Below, piece by piece: positions 9,522-18,451 of a stretch of 57,812 nt of DNA (the stretch's first letter is position 1; each line of letters opens with the position of its first letter). The notes under the pieces are model-generated. The model had not been told where the DNA came from and did no database searches. It worked only from the letters and a program-made list of their open reading frames with translations. Made by a program: the position numbers and the translations under genes. The stretch is from Sedimentitalea xiamensis (GTDB taxonomy: Bacteria; Pseudomonadota; Alphaproteobacteria; Rhodobacterales; Rhodobacteraceae). Location of the stretch: the NCBI RefSeq assembly GCF_030164465.1, contig NZ_JASNJE010000029.1:1-57812 (forward strand). The letters are read 5' to 3'.

Positions 9522-11064
9522 GCCAGCGCCCTCCCCGATCCAGCAGCCAGAACGCCGCGACGGACAGCACCAGCAGCAGCAGGGCCGCCCCCGCCGCAGC
9601 CTGCATCTGGTAAGCTCCCATGAGACGATAGACCTGCAACGGCAATGTCGCGCGCTCCGGGTCCGCGAACAGCGCGATCACCCCGAGGTCGCCCATCGAC
9701 AGCGCCGCCGCGAGCCCCGCTGCAAACCCGATCTGCGCCCGCATCCGCGGCAAGACCACCAAGCGCAGGAACGGCGCCCCCGCCATGTCCAGCGACAATG
9801 CCAGCGGGCCATGGCGGTCCACCACCTGCCGCGCCCGCGGCACGAGTATGCGCAGCGCAAAGGGCAGCGACATCACCGCATTGACCAGCGCCGTTACCGG
9901 AAGCGCCAGCGCGAAAGGGTCCGCAACCGCATGAACCGCCACGAACAACCCGGTCCCGATCACCAGCGGCGACACGGCCAGCCCCAACAGACCGGCCAGT
10001 TCGACGCTGCGGCTCCAGCCCGTCGCCACGGCCAGCGCCATCGGAACCGCCAGCAGGACAAGAACCACGGTGCTGACCGACGCAACCAGCACGGAATTCG
10101 CCGCCGCCGCGAAGACGGACGCGGGCAAGAGAGCCAGTCCCGGCAATCCCGCCAGGACGATCGCCGACAGCGGCAACACCAGGAACAGCGCCGCCAGCGC
10201 AATGACGCCGACATCCACCGTCCGCGCCAGGCCCGCCCTAGCATCCCACCTTTGCACAACCCGGTCCAGCCCGGCGCCGAACTCGTCGCCACGCGCCGTC
10301 CGAAGCGCGATTAGCGCCGCCGCCCCGGTCAGGAAGATCTGAACGCAGGACAGCAGGGCGGCGCGTTCGAGATCGAAATCGAAACGGAACGCCTGGTAGA
10401 TCGCCAGTTCGATCGTCGTCGCCCCCGGTCCGCCGCCCAGTGTCAGGGCGACCGCGAAACTGGTCAGGCAGATCGCGAAAACGACGGCCAGCACGCCGGG
10501 CACGATCCGCTCCAGCATCGGCCGCTCCAGCAGACGCCACATGTCTGCCGACGTCGCCCCCAGATGCGCCGCGAGGCGGAACTGTTCGGCCGGGATCTCC
10601 TGCCACCCCTGAAGGATCAGCCGCGTGGCCAGCGGCAGGTTGAAGAAGACATGCGCCAGCACCACGCCATGCAGACCGTAGATTTGCAAGGGCTCCAAGC
10701 CGAACCACCCCAGGGCGATGCTGATCCAGCCGCTGCGCCCGAAGACGTCCAGCAGGCCGAGCACGGCAACGATCACCGGCAGGATGAACGGCGCGCCCAG
10801 CAATGCGATCAGCAGCCGCCGGCCGGCGAACCGCCGCCGGGCCAGCGCCCGCGCCAGCGGCACCGCCAGCCCGACGCTGAAAACCGCGGACAACACGGCC
10901 TGCCAGAGCGTGAACCGCACCGCCGCCCAATCCGACGGCCCCAGTCCACGGCCAACCTCGGCGCGCAGGGCGACCGCCAGCAGCGATCCCAGGATCAGCA
11001 CCGCGACCAATGCCGCAGCGCCGACTCCGGTCCGATGGCCTACCGGCTGAGCGCGCCCAGCCAT
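9508..11064 (-). CDS. thiP: Thiamine ABC transporter permease
   Basis: 518-aa inner-membrane permease made of two fused six-helix halves, as in Fe3+/thiamine-type importers. Each half carries an EAA-like loop (around LAAHLGATSADMWRLL and LALSLDMAGAPFLRL). It overlaps the 3' end of thiB by 25 bp and the 5' end of thiQ by 14 bp, so translation is coupled. The start at 11064 is the only plausible ATG near the first helix. Confidence 0.92.
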   Translation of the reverse strand: MAGRAQPVGHRTGVGAAALVAVLILGSLLAVALRAEVGRGLGPSDWAAVRFTLWQAVLSAVFSVGLAVPLARALARRRFAGRRLLIALLGAPFILPVIVAVLGLLDVFGRSGWISIALGWFGLEPLQIYGLHGVVLAHVFFNLPLATRLILQGWQEIPAEQFRLAAHLGATSADMWRLLERPMLERIVPGVLAVVFAICLTSFAVALTLGGGPGATTIELAIYQAFRFDFDLERAALLSCVQIFLTGAAALIALRTARGDEFGAGLDRVVQRWDARAGLARTVDVGVIALAALFLVLPLSAIVLAGLPGLALLPASVFAAAANSVLVASVSTVVLVLLAVPMALAVATGWSRSVELAGLLGLAVSPLVIGTGLFVAVHAVADPFALALPVTALVNAVMSLPFALRILVPRARQVVDRHGPLALSLDMAGAPFLRLVVLPRMRAQIGFAAGLAAALSMGDLGVIALFADPERATLPLQVYRLMGAYQMQAAAGAALLLLVLSVAAFWLLDRGGRWHAEA

Positions 11065-12017
11065 TCAGCCAGCGCTTCATCGCGCACCATCGCGGCCTCC
11101 TCGGAGGGCACGAGCAACGCCTTGTCCGGCGCGATCAGCGTCTCGAACCCCGCCGGAAGCCCGCTCTCCGGCACCACCGCCGGATACATCCAGTTGGTGG
11201 TCGGGATGACCGACTGGAACGCGTCCGACACCATGAACTCCAGGAACCGGTCCGCCAGGTCCGGCTGGTCCGATGCGGCCAGTTTTCCGGCCAGCTCGAT
11301 CTGAAGGTAATGGCCTTCGGCGAACGGCGCCGCCGCCTTGCTGGCGTCCTCTTCGGCGATCAGGTGGTAGGCCGGTGAGGTGGTGTAGGACAGCACCATG
11401 TCGGCTTCGCCCTCCAGGAACAGCCCGTAGGCTTCGCTCCAGCCCTTGGTCACGGTGACGATATTGTCCGCCAGCCCGGCCCAGATCTCGCCGGCTTCCG
11501 CGCCATAGGCCGCCTTGACCCACATCAGCAATCCCAGTCCGGGGGTCGAGGAACGCGGATCCTGAATGATGATCTTGCGGTCGCTCTCGCCCAATGCCCG
11601 GAAATCGCCGGGCACGTCCTCGCCGACCTCGTGCACGAAGGCGAAGTAACCCCAGTCGTAGGGCACGAACAGATCGTCCGACCAGACCAGCGGCAGATCG
11701 TACCCGGCCTCCACCCCGTGCGGCGCGAACAGGCCGCTGTCGCGCGCCGCCTGCGTCAGGTTGGTATCCAGCCCCAGCACGACATCGGCCGCGCTGCGCG
11801 CGCCTTCCAGCTTCACGCGGGCCAGCAGCGCCGCGCCGTCGCCGACGCCGACGAACTTCAGATCGCAGCCGCAGATCTCTTCGAATGCCGTCTCGACCGC
11901 CGGGCCGGGGCCCCAGTCCGAGACGAAACTGTCATAAGTGTAGACGGTCAGTTCCGGCACGTCGGCAATCGCCCCCGTGGCGCAGAACACTCCCGCAGCA
12001 ATCGCAAGATACTTCAT
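11040..12017 (-). CDS. thiB: Thiamine-binding periplasmic protein
   Basis: 325-aa solute-binding protein. A signal peptide spans about residues 1-18 (ending GAIADVPE). The mature domain starts ELTVYTYDSFVSDWGPG, very close to known ThiB/TbpA proteins, and the conserved PYDWGYFAFVH segment is present. It is the first gene of thiBPQ. AGGAGG lies 5 bp before the ATG, and the leader contains a TPP riboswitch 48 bp further upstream. Confidence 0.94.
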   Translation of the reverse strand: MKYLAIAAGVFCATGAIADVPELTVYTYDSFVSDWGPGPAVETAFEEICGCDLKFVGVGDGAALLARVKLEGARSAADVVLGLDTNLTQAARDSGLFAPHGVEAGYDLPLVWSDDLFVPYDWGYFAFVHEVGEDVPGDFRALGESDRKIIIQDPRSSTPGLGLLMWVKAAYGAEAGEIWAGLADNIVTVTKGWSEAYGLFLEGEADMVLSYTTSPAYHLIAEEDASKAAAPFAEGHYLQIELAGKLAASDQPDLADRFLEFMVSDAFQSVIPTTNWMYPAVVPESGLPAGFETLIAPDKALLVPSEEAAMVRDEALAEWLGALSR

Positions 12018-12064
12018 GGCATCCTCCTGTTGCGGCGACAGGGCAAAGGCGGATTGCGTCCTGA

Positions 12065-12143
12065 CCTTCCCTCCGCCGGTATGAGCCGGTTCAGGTTCAA
12101 CGGGTCCGCATTCCGCGTCTCAGCCCCACACAGGACTCCCCGA
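12065..12143 (-). promoter_or_regulatory. TPP riboswitch (THI element)
   Basis: Reading toward thiB, the conserved pieces occur in order: GGGGAG, GGGCTGAGA, ACCCGTTGAACCTGA, CCGGCTCATACCGGCG and AGGGAAGG. These match the TPP aptamer core. Since the element ends close to the AGGAGG of thiB and no terminator with a T-run is seen, control of translation initiation is more likely than premature termination (inference). Confidence 0.95.
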
Positions 12144-12190
12144 GGTGCCCGACACCCTAGTTCCGGCCCCGGCGCTTGGCAAGCGCCCGC

Positions 12191-12253
12191 CCTTCATCTT
12201 TGCCGAAATACTCCGGGGGAGTCCGCCAAAGGCGGACGGGGGCAGCGCCCCCG
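12191..12253. repeat. Dispersed intergenic repeat, copy 1
   Basis: The unit is a conserved head TTTGCCGAAATACTCCGGGG, then a small hairpin GTCCGCC-aaa-GGCGGAC, then a second palindrome GGGGGCAGCGCCCCC. It is near-identical to the copy at 46198-46260. It lies between the divergent thiB leader and aroC. The same architecture occurs at 28361 and 31315. Confidence 0.85.
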
Positions 12254-12318
12254 CCCCGACAAACGCTTGCGACACTCCCGCCGCGCCGCTAAGCACGACC
12301 CAAACGGAGATTGCCACC

Positions 12319-13419
12319 ATGTCGATCAACAGCTTCGGCCACCTGTTCCGCGTCACGACCTGGGGCGAAAGCCACGGCCCCGCCATCGGCGCGACGGTCG
12401 ACGGCTGCCCGCCCGGCGTGCCCATCAGCGAAACCATGCTCCAGCACTGGCTGGACAAGCGCAAACCGGGACAGAACAAGTTCACGACCCAGCGCCGCGA
12501 AGCCGACGCGGTGCGCATCCTGTCGGGCACCTTCGAAGGGCAGACCACCGGCACCCCGGTTCAGCTCCTGATCGAGAACACCGATCAGCGGTCCAAGGAC
12601 TACAGCGACATCATGGACAAGTTCCGCCCCGGCCACGCGGACATCACCTATTTCCAGAAATACGGCATCCGCGACTACCGGGGCGGCGGACGGTCCTCCG
12701 CCCGCGAAACCGCATCGAGGGTGGCCGCCGGCGGCCTCGCGCGCGAAGCGATCAAGGCCATCGCGCCCGGTGTCCGGATCACCGGATACATGGTGCAGAT
12801 GGGGCCGCACAGGATCGACCGCGACCGGTTCGACTGGGACCAGATCGACGCCAACCCGTTCTGGGTGCCCGACGCAAACGCGGCGATCAAATGGGCCGAC
12901 TACCTGGACAGCCTGCGCAAGTCCGGCAGTTCCGTCGGCGCGATCGTGGAAGTCACCGCACGCGGCGTGCCGGCGGGTCTGGGCGCGCCGATCTACGGCA
13001 AGCTCGACACCGACCTCGCCGCCGCGATGATGAGCATCAACGCCGTCAAGGGGGTGGAAATCGGCGAGGGCATGTCCGCCGCCATGCTGACCGGCGAAGC
13101 CAATGCCGACGAAATCCGCATGGGTCCGGACGGACCCGAATATTCGTCAAACCACGCCGGCGGCATCCTCGGCGGCATCAGCACCGGGCAGGACATCGTG
13201 GTACGGTTCGCCGTGAAACCCACCAGTTCGATCCTGACCACGCGCAAGACCGTCACGAAATCCGGAGAAGACACCGAGATCATGACCAAGGGCCGCCATG
13301 ACCCCTGCGTCGGCATCCGCGCGGTGCCCGTAGGCGAAGCGATGATGGCCTGCGTGATCCTCGACCACCTGCTCCTGCATCGCGGTCAGATCGGGGAAAA
13401 TCGGGGGGTGATCGGCTGA
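12319..13419 (+). CDS. aroC: Chorismate synthase
   Basis: Final shikimate-pathway enzyme, converting EPSP to chorismate with reduced FMN. The first signature [18 protein letters not shown] is near the N-terminus; [18 protein letters not shown] and [16 protein letters not shown] follow. Length 366 aa is typical. The ATG at 12319 gives the standard [20 protein letters not shown] start; upstream in-frame codons lie in the intergenic repeat and are rejected. Divergent from thiB. Confidence 0.97.
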   Translation: MSINSFGHLFRVTTWGESHGPAIGATVDGCPPGVPISETMLQHWLDKRKPGQNKFTTQRREADAVRILSGTFEGQTTGTPVQLLIENTDQRSKDYSDIMDKFRPGHADITYFQKYGIRDYRGGGRSSARETASRVAAGGLAREAIKAIAPGVRITGYMVQMGPHRIDRDRFDWDQIDANPFWVPDANAAIKWADYLDSLRKSGSSVGAIVEVTARGVPAGLGAPIYGKLDTDLAAAMMSINAVKGVEIGEGMSAAMLTGEANADEIRMGPDGPEYSSNHAGGILGGISTGQDIVVRFAVKPTSSILTTRKTVTKSGEDTEIMTKGRHDPCVGIRAVPVGEAMMACVILDHLLLHRGQIGENRGVIG

Positions 13420-13428
13420 TCCGCCATT

Positions 13429-13449
13429 GCGGGGCGCTGACGGCCCCGC
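13429..13449. terminator. Possible bidirectional terminator hairpin
   Basis: A 7-bp perfect stem GCGGGGC / GCCCCGC lies in the 34-bp gap between the convergent aroC and the small membrane protein gene. There is no clear T-run on either side, so the call is weak. Confidence 0.35.
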
Positions 13450-13453
13450 CGCG

Positions 13454-13633
13454 TCAGTCCATCAACAGCTTGGAATTGTGACCATTGGGCATATCGGCCA
13501 GCAACTCCTGCACCCGCATGTCGTCGCGCGGCCGCAACTCGGACATCTGCCGCTGCATGCGATAGGCGGCAATGGCGCCCACGCCGACCAATGTGGTGGC
13601 GGACAGCGTCGCAACGATCTCGAACGGTGTCAT
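13454..13633 (-). CDS. Small single-pass membrane protein, unknown function
   Basis: 59-aa open frame starting at an ATG preceded by AAAGGAGCCTGAC, an excellent ribosome-binding site. The N-terminus MTPFEIVATLSATTLVGVGA forms one membrane helix, followed by a charged tail (RMQRQMSELRPRDDMRVQEL). I do not recognise a family. The strong RBS, helix-plus-charged-tail layout and tight fit between neighbours support a real gene. It stands 98 bp after the next minus-strand gene and might be co-transcribed with it. Confidence 0.65.
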   Translation of the reverse strand: MTPFEIVATLSATTLVGVGAIAAYRMQRQMSELRPRDDMRVQELLADMPNGHNSKLLMD

Positions 13634-13731
13634 GTCAGGCTCCTTTCACGCGGTCAGATACACGCTCGGGCTTAATATAGTGTGTCCGAAGGCAAATTAC
13701 CACGGTCTTCATCGCCAGGACCATTTCCGCC

Positions 13732-14214
13732 TCATGCCCGCACCAGTTCCGCCACCGCCTCGATCGACTTGATGTCGGCTTCAGTCTGCTCGACGCGATA
13801 GCCCCAGACCAGGCGCAAGATCAACAGCCCCGCCGCGGCAACGAAGGACAGGACCCCGATATAGGTCGCCGATACCGGCCCCAGGGCCGAGGTGTTGAAA
13901 AAGATCAGCGCGCTGACGGAGGCGCTCAGCGCGACAGTGGGCAGGGTGATCGTGAAAGCGTCGAAATTCGCCTTCGTCAGCAGAATCGTCCGCCGCCGCC
14001 GCAGCGCCGACCCCAGCAGAACGCCGCGCAGCACCTTGCGGTCGCCCTCCGATACGATGCGGGGCGCCATGAGCGATGCCGCATGGCAGGCGCGCGGCCC
14101 GTCGATCAGGGAGGTGATCAGGACATCCGCGTCGCGCAGATCCGCAGGCTGCCCACCGACTTCGTGATGAGACATCTCCAGAAGCTTCGTCAAGATATCG
14201 CTCTCGGCCGCCAT
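13732..14214 (-). CDS. Membrane protein of unknown function
   Basis: 160-aa protein. The first ~85 residues are soluble (ADLRDADVLITSLIDGPRAC). Two membrane helices follow (FTITLPTVALSASVSALIFF and a second near VLSFVAAAGLLILRLVWG), then a short acidic tail. No family recognised. The start at 14214 is chosen over one 60 bp upstream because GGAG lies 8 bp before it. It may form a two-gene unit with the small membrane protein downstream. Confidence 0.7.
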   Translation of the reverse strand: MAAESDILTKLLEMSHHEVGGQPADLRDADVLITSLIDGPRACHAASLMAPRIVSEGDRKVLRGVLLGSALRRRRTILLTKANFDAFTITLPTVALSASVSALIFFNTSALGPVSATYIGVLSFVAAAGLLILRLVWGYRVEQTEADIKSIEAVAELVRA

Positions 14215-14373
14215 TCCGACTCCGTCACCCCGCTGCATCCCGGTCAGAATGAAGAAACCGGCCAGCGGAAACAAGCCGGCAGCGGATGCGGCACCGATCC
14301 CGGCGCAAAATCACGCCGGATCGGAACCGGCCGCATCTTGCGCTTTGGCGAGGTTGGGCGCAGACCTGTCGCC

Positions 14374-15309
14374 ATGAACAAGAACTTAACATCGCATCGA
14401 CCCGGACTGGCGGTAATCCTCAAGATCAGCGCGATTTTCCTGTTCACGATCATGTCCGCCATCATCAAGGCCACCTCCGATGCCGTGCCGCCCGGCGAAG
14501 CGGTGTTCTTCCGCTCTTTCTTTGCCATACCGGTCATACTGGTCTGGCTGGCCCTGCGCGGGCAATTGCGCAACGGGCTGCTGACCCGGAACCCGGCCGG
14601 GCATTTCTGGCGCGGTATCCTCGGCACGACCGGGATGGGATTGACTTTCGCGGGGCTTGGGCTTCTGCCGCTGCCCGAAGTCACCGCGATTGGCTATGCC
14701 ACACCGATCTTCACCGTGATTCTCGCGGCCCTGCTTCTCGGGGAGCGTATCCGCATGATCCGCATCACCGCTGTGCTTCTGGGCCTGATCGGGGTGCTCA
14801 TCATGCTCTGGCCGAGGCTCGGTTCCGGCGCCGTGCAGGACGGAGCCACGCTGGGCGCCATGCTGGTTCTGGGCGCGACCGTGACGCGGGCCTTCGTGCA
14901 GATCCATATCCGCAAGATGGTGCAAACCGAAAACACCGCTGCGATCGTGTTCTACTTCTCGGCCACCGCGTCGCTGATTTCCCTGATGACGATGCCGTTC
15001 GGCTGGACGTTTCCCGCGCCCGACGTCGCCATCCTCCTGATATTGGCCGGGCTCATCGGCGGCGTCGCACAGATCCTCGTCACCTCGTCCTACCGGTTCG
15101 GACCGGCGTCGATGCTGGCCCCCTATGACTATTCCTCGATGATCTTCGCCATCCTCGTCGGTTACGTCTGGTTCAGCGAACTTCCCACCGTCATCATGCT
15201 GACCGGGGCGGCGCTGGTCATCGCCGGCAACATTCTCGTCATCTGGCGCGAACACCAACTGGGCCTGAAACGCGGCAAGGCGCGCTCCGTCACCGACCCG
15301 AAAAGCTGA
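14374..15309 (+). CDS. EamA/DMT-family transporter
   Basis: 311-aa inner-membrane protein with ten predicted helices in two EamA repeats (first half from ISAIFLFTIMSAIIKAT, second from LGAMLVLGATVTRAFVQ). Members export metabolites or amino acids; the substrate cannot be told from sequence. The start at 14374 places the first helix near the N-terminus. The gene stands alone, divergent from the small membrane-protein genes. Confidence 0.85.
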   Translation: MNKNLTSHRPGLAVILKISAIFLFTIMSAIIKATSDAVPPGEAVFFRSFFAIPVILVWLALRGQLRNGLLTRNPAGHFWRGILGTTGMGLTFAGLGLLPLPEVTAIGYATPIFTVILAALLLGERIRMIRITAVLLGLIGVLIMLWPRLGSGAVQDGATLGAMLVLGATVTRAFVQIHIRKMVQTENTAAIVFYFSATASLISLMTMPFGWTFPAPDVAILLILAGLIGGVAQILVTSSYRFGPASMLAPYDYSSMIFAILVGYVWFSELPTVIMLTGAALVIAGNILVIWREHQLGLKRGKARSVTDPKS

Positions 15310-15563
15310 CCGTTCGATCCAGGACCGGGCGGCGGATGGCAGTGCATTGCACCGGGCACGAATTCCCCGCGCAGCAATTGCCCCAAGCGCGCCGGTCAGG
15401 TGCGGTTTCATCCCGTCCGACCGGCGACAGTGTTGATTTTTCACGCCCGATCGCATTCAAATCATACATCCAAAAGTAGAATCCGGACCATGCCGCAATG
15501 GGTTGGTTCGCCGAATTCAACACACGGCCTCCTGAGCCGCCCGACAGGTGAAAAGGACATACA

Positions 15564-17480
15564 ATGACCAAACGCTTTGTTTCGCTGCTGCTTTCGACGA
15601 CCCTGCTTGCTTCGCCGCTGCCGGCCCAGGTCACGACCGACGCCGGCACCATCGACCCGGCCGGCATCGAGCGATTCTTCAACCAGCCGGGCTATTCGCC
15701 CTATGCCGGGCGCAGCTTTCCCTCGCGCCCGCTCTGGGGCGAACAGCACCTGCACACCTCCTGGTCGCCCGATGCGTTCGGCGGCGGCACACGGGTCGGT
15801 CCGGACGATGCCCTGAAATATGCCAAGGGGGCCGAGATCACCTCGAACACGGGTCAGCAGGTCAGGCTCTCGCGGCCCTATGACTGGATCGTGGTCGCCG
15901 ATCACTCCGACGCGCTCGGCGTCGTCGCCAGCATCTACGAGGGCGATCCCGCCTTCATGTCCGACCCGACCCTGAAGCGCTGGCACGACGAGATGAGAAA
16001 GGGCGGCGAGGCCGCGACCGCCGTGGTCATGGAGATGATCACCCTGCAGGGGGAGGGCAGGATCCCGCCCGCAATGACCGACACCACCACACAGATGGAC
16101 ATGTGGCGCGAAATGACGCGGATCGTCGAGAGCCACAACCAGCCCGGCATCTTTTCTGCCATCATCGGTTACGAATGGACATCGAACTACGGCGGCGGCA
16201 ACAACCTGCACCGCAACGTGATCTACCGGGACGGCAAGGACAAGGCCGACATGGTCCGCCCCCTGACCACATTCGACACCGAGCTTCCGCGCGAACTCTG
16301 GAACTGGATGGCGGCCTACGAGGAGGAGACCGGCGGGCGGTTGCTGGCGATCCCGCATAACGGCAACCTGTCCAACGGCCTGATGTTCGCCACCGAAACC
16401 CCCGACGGCGAACCCATCGACGCCGAATGGGCGATGAACCGCGCGCGGTGGGAACCGCTCTACGAAGTCACGCAAGGAAAAGGGACATCCGAACAGCATC
16501 CCAGCCTCGCCCCCGCCGATGAATTCGCCGATTTCGAGATCTGGGATGCGGGCAACCTCAACGTGGTGCCCAAGGAACCGGGGATGCTCGACTACGAATA
16601 TGCCCGCGAGGCGCTGAAACGCGGCCTGGCGCTCGAAAGCGAGTTCGGCACCAACCCGTTCAAGTTCGGCCTGGTCGGATCGACCGATGCGCATACGGGC
16701 ATTTCCTCGACCGAGGAGAACAACTTCTTCGGCAAGTTCCCGGCCAGCGAACCCGGACCGGAACGCTCGACCGGCAACGCCTTCGATTTCGACGGGCGCA
16801 CGGTCAAGGACTGGAAACTCGGCGCCTCGGGCCTCACCGCCGTCTGGGCAAAGGAAAACACCCGCGCGGCGATCTGGGACGCGATGAAGCGCAAGGAGGT
16901 CTACGGCACTACCGGCACGCGGCCCTTCGTCCGCTTCTTCGGCGGCTGGGACTTCACCGCCGAAGACGCGCAGCGCCGCGACCCCGCGACGGTCGGCTAT
17001 GGCAAAGGCGTCCCGATGGGCGGCGATCTGCCCCCGGCGCCCGAAGGCGCCGCCCCCAGCTTTCTCGTCGCCGCCCTGAAGGATCCGATCTCGGGCAATC
17101 TCGACCGCATCCAGATCGTCAAGGGCTGGCTCGATGCCGGGGGCGGGATGCGGGAACGGATCTACGACGTAGTCTGGTCCGGCGACCGGCAGCCCGACGC
17201 CGAGGGCAAGCTGCCCCCGGTGGGCAACACGGTCGATGTCGGGAACGCAACCTGGACCAACACCATCGGCGCGCCCGAACTGATCGCGGTCTGGCAGGAC
17301 CCGGAATTCGATCCGGCGCAGAAAGCCTTTTACTACGCCCGCGTGATCGAAATTCCGACACCGCGCTGGACGGCCTATGACGCCGCCTACTTCAAGGATG
17401 CGAACTTTTCGGAAGATGTTCCAATGACCGTGACGGAGCGTGCCTATACCTCGCCGATCTGGTATGTTCAAAACGATTGA
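15564..17480 (+). CDS. DUF3604 protein (predicted periplasmic PHP-like metal hydrolase)
   Basis: 638 aa with a Sec signal peptide (about residues 1-22, cut near LPAQV). Histidine motifs typical of PHP-fold hydrolases are present: GEQHLHTSWSPDAF near residue 60 and WIVVADHSDALG near residue 110, plus GSTDAHTG in the second half, so metal-dependent hydrolysis is likely but the substrate is unknown. First gene of a compact cluster with a parvulin-type isomerase and a HupE/UreJ-like protein. AAAAGGA lies upstream of the ATG. Confidence 0.88.
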   Translation: MTKRFVSLLLSTTLLASPLPAQVTTDAGTIDPAGIERFFNQPGYSPYAGRSFPSRPLWGEQHLHTSWSPDAFGGGTRVGPDDALKYAKGAEITSNTGQQVRLSRPYDWIVVADHSDALGVVASIYEGDPAFMSDPTLKRWHDEMRKGGEAATAVVMEMITLQGEGRIPPAMTDTTTQMDMWREMTRIVESHNQPGIFSAIIGYEWTSNYGGGNNLHRNVIYRDGKDKADMVRPLTTFDTELPRELWNWMAAYEEETGGRLLAIPHNGNLSNGLMFATETPDGEPIDAEWAMNRARWEPLYEVTQGKGTSEQHPSLAPADEFADFEIWDAGNLNVVPKEPGMLDYEYAREALKRGLALESEFGTNPFKFGLVGSTDAHTGISSTEENNFFGKFPASEPGPERSTGNAFDFDGRTVKDWKLGASGLTAVWAKENTRAAIWDAMKRKEVYGTTGTRPFVRFFGGWDFTAEDAQRRDPATVGYGKGVPMGGDLPPAPEGAAPSFLVAALKDPISGNLDRIQIVKGWLDAGGGMRERIYDVVWSGDRQPDAEGKLPPVGNTVDVGNATWTNTIGAPELIAVWQDPEFDPAQKAFYYARVIEIPTPRWTAYDAAYFKDANFSEDVPMTVTERAYTSPIWYVQND

Positions 17481-17608
17481 TCCATGGGGAACGCGGCAAC
17501 GGCGGTGACGGTCGGGCACGCTCCGGGCGCCGCGACGCCTCCATCCATCGCATGGCCGGCGCGGGCGGCTTTTCCGGGACGCCGCGCGGCGCAAGAAACG
17601 AAAAGACC

Positions 17609-18451
17609 ATGACGATCAAGTCCATCATCCGCTCGCCGCTCCTGCATTTCTTCATTCTGGGCGGCCTGGTCTTCGGTCTCTACGCCCTTATGAACCCTCC
17701 CGGTGCGCAGCCCCCCCGCGACGATGTTCTGCGGTTTTCGGAAACCGAGGCGGATCGGCTTGCCGACGCGTTCACCGCCGCCTGGGGACGTCCGCCGACC
17801 GAAGCCGAAGCCCGCGGGCTGGTGCGCGACTGGGCGGTCGAAGAGGCTATGGTGCGCGAGGCCCTGACCCTCGGGCTCGACCAGGGCGACGCGATCATCC
17901 GCAACCGGCTGCGCACGAAGATGGAATTCCTCGCCGAGGCGCCCGCCGCCGCGATGACACCGGACGACGAGACGCTGCGCGCCTTTTACGACGACAACAG
18001 GGACCGCTACGCCCGCCCTGCCATGCTCGGCTTCGCGCAGGTCCTGTTGCCCGAGGATGCCGATGCGGAAGAAATCGACGCGCTGCGGGCGGCACTGGCG
18101 CAGGGGGCCGATCCCTCCGGCGTCGGACAGGCGACGATGCTGCCGCCATCCATGGACGGCATGCCCGTTCCGGCCATCGAGCGGGTCTTTGGCGGCGGAT
18201 TCGGCGCGGCGGTTGCGGCCCTTCCGCCACAACTCTGGTCGGGGCCAGTGACAAGCGGATATGGCCGTCACCTGGTCATGGTCCAGACCGTGCAGGAGAC
18301 CGCAGCGCCCGCGCTGGACACGGTGCGCGACCGGGTCCTCGCCGACTGGCGTTCCGAGCAGGCGCGCAAGATGCGCGCGGCCTACACAGACGGGCTTCTG
18401 CGCCGCTACACGCTGGACCTGCCGGGGGAAGACGGGGAAGAGCGGCCATGA
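17609..18451 (+). CDS. Membrane-anchored parvulin-like peptidyl-prolyl isomerase
   Basis: 280 aa: a short basic N-terminus, one membrane helix (LLHFFILGGLVFGLYALM), a SurA/PpiD-like helical region, and a divergent PpiC domain ending in the recognisable LWSGPVTSGYGRHLVMV strand. Probably anchored in the inner membrane facing the periplasm. The ATG at 17609 is chosen; a TTG at 17477 overlapping the previous stop would add 44 residues unlike the family. It overlaps the following HupE-like gene by 4 bp. Confidence 0.82.
   Translation: MTIKSIIRSPLLHFFILGGLVFGLYALMNPPGAQPPRDDVLRFSETEADRLADAFTAAWGRPPTEAEARGLVRDWAVEEAMVREALTLGLDQGDAIIRNRLRTKMEFLAEAPAAAMTPDDETLRAFYDDNRDRYARPAMLGFAQVLLPEDADAEEIDALRAALAQGADPSGVGQATMLPPSMDGMPVPAIERVFGGGFGAAVAALPPQLWSGPVTSGYGRHLVMVQTVQETAAPALDTVRDRVLADWRSEQARKMRAAYTDGLLRRYTLDLPGEDGEERP

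Noticed and set aside
12191-12253. The four-copy repeat as an insertion sequence or CRISPR repeat
   Set aside because: No transposase, no target duplications seen, and the copies are kilobases apart without spacers.
15462-17594. A 710-codon open frame antisense to the DUF3604 gene
   Set aside because: It mirrors a well-supported gene with signal peptide and motifs; high GC leaves few stops in the antisense frame and its translation is Arg/Gly/Val-rich without any family feature.
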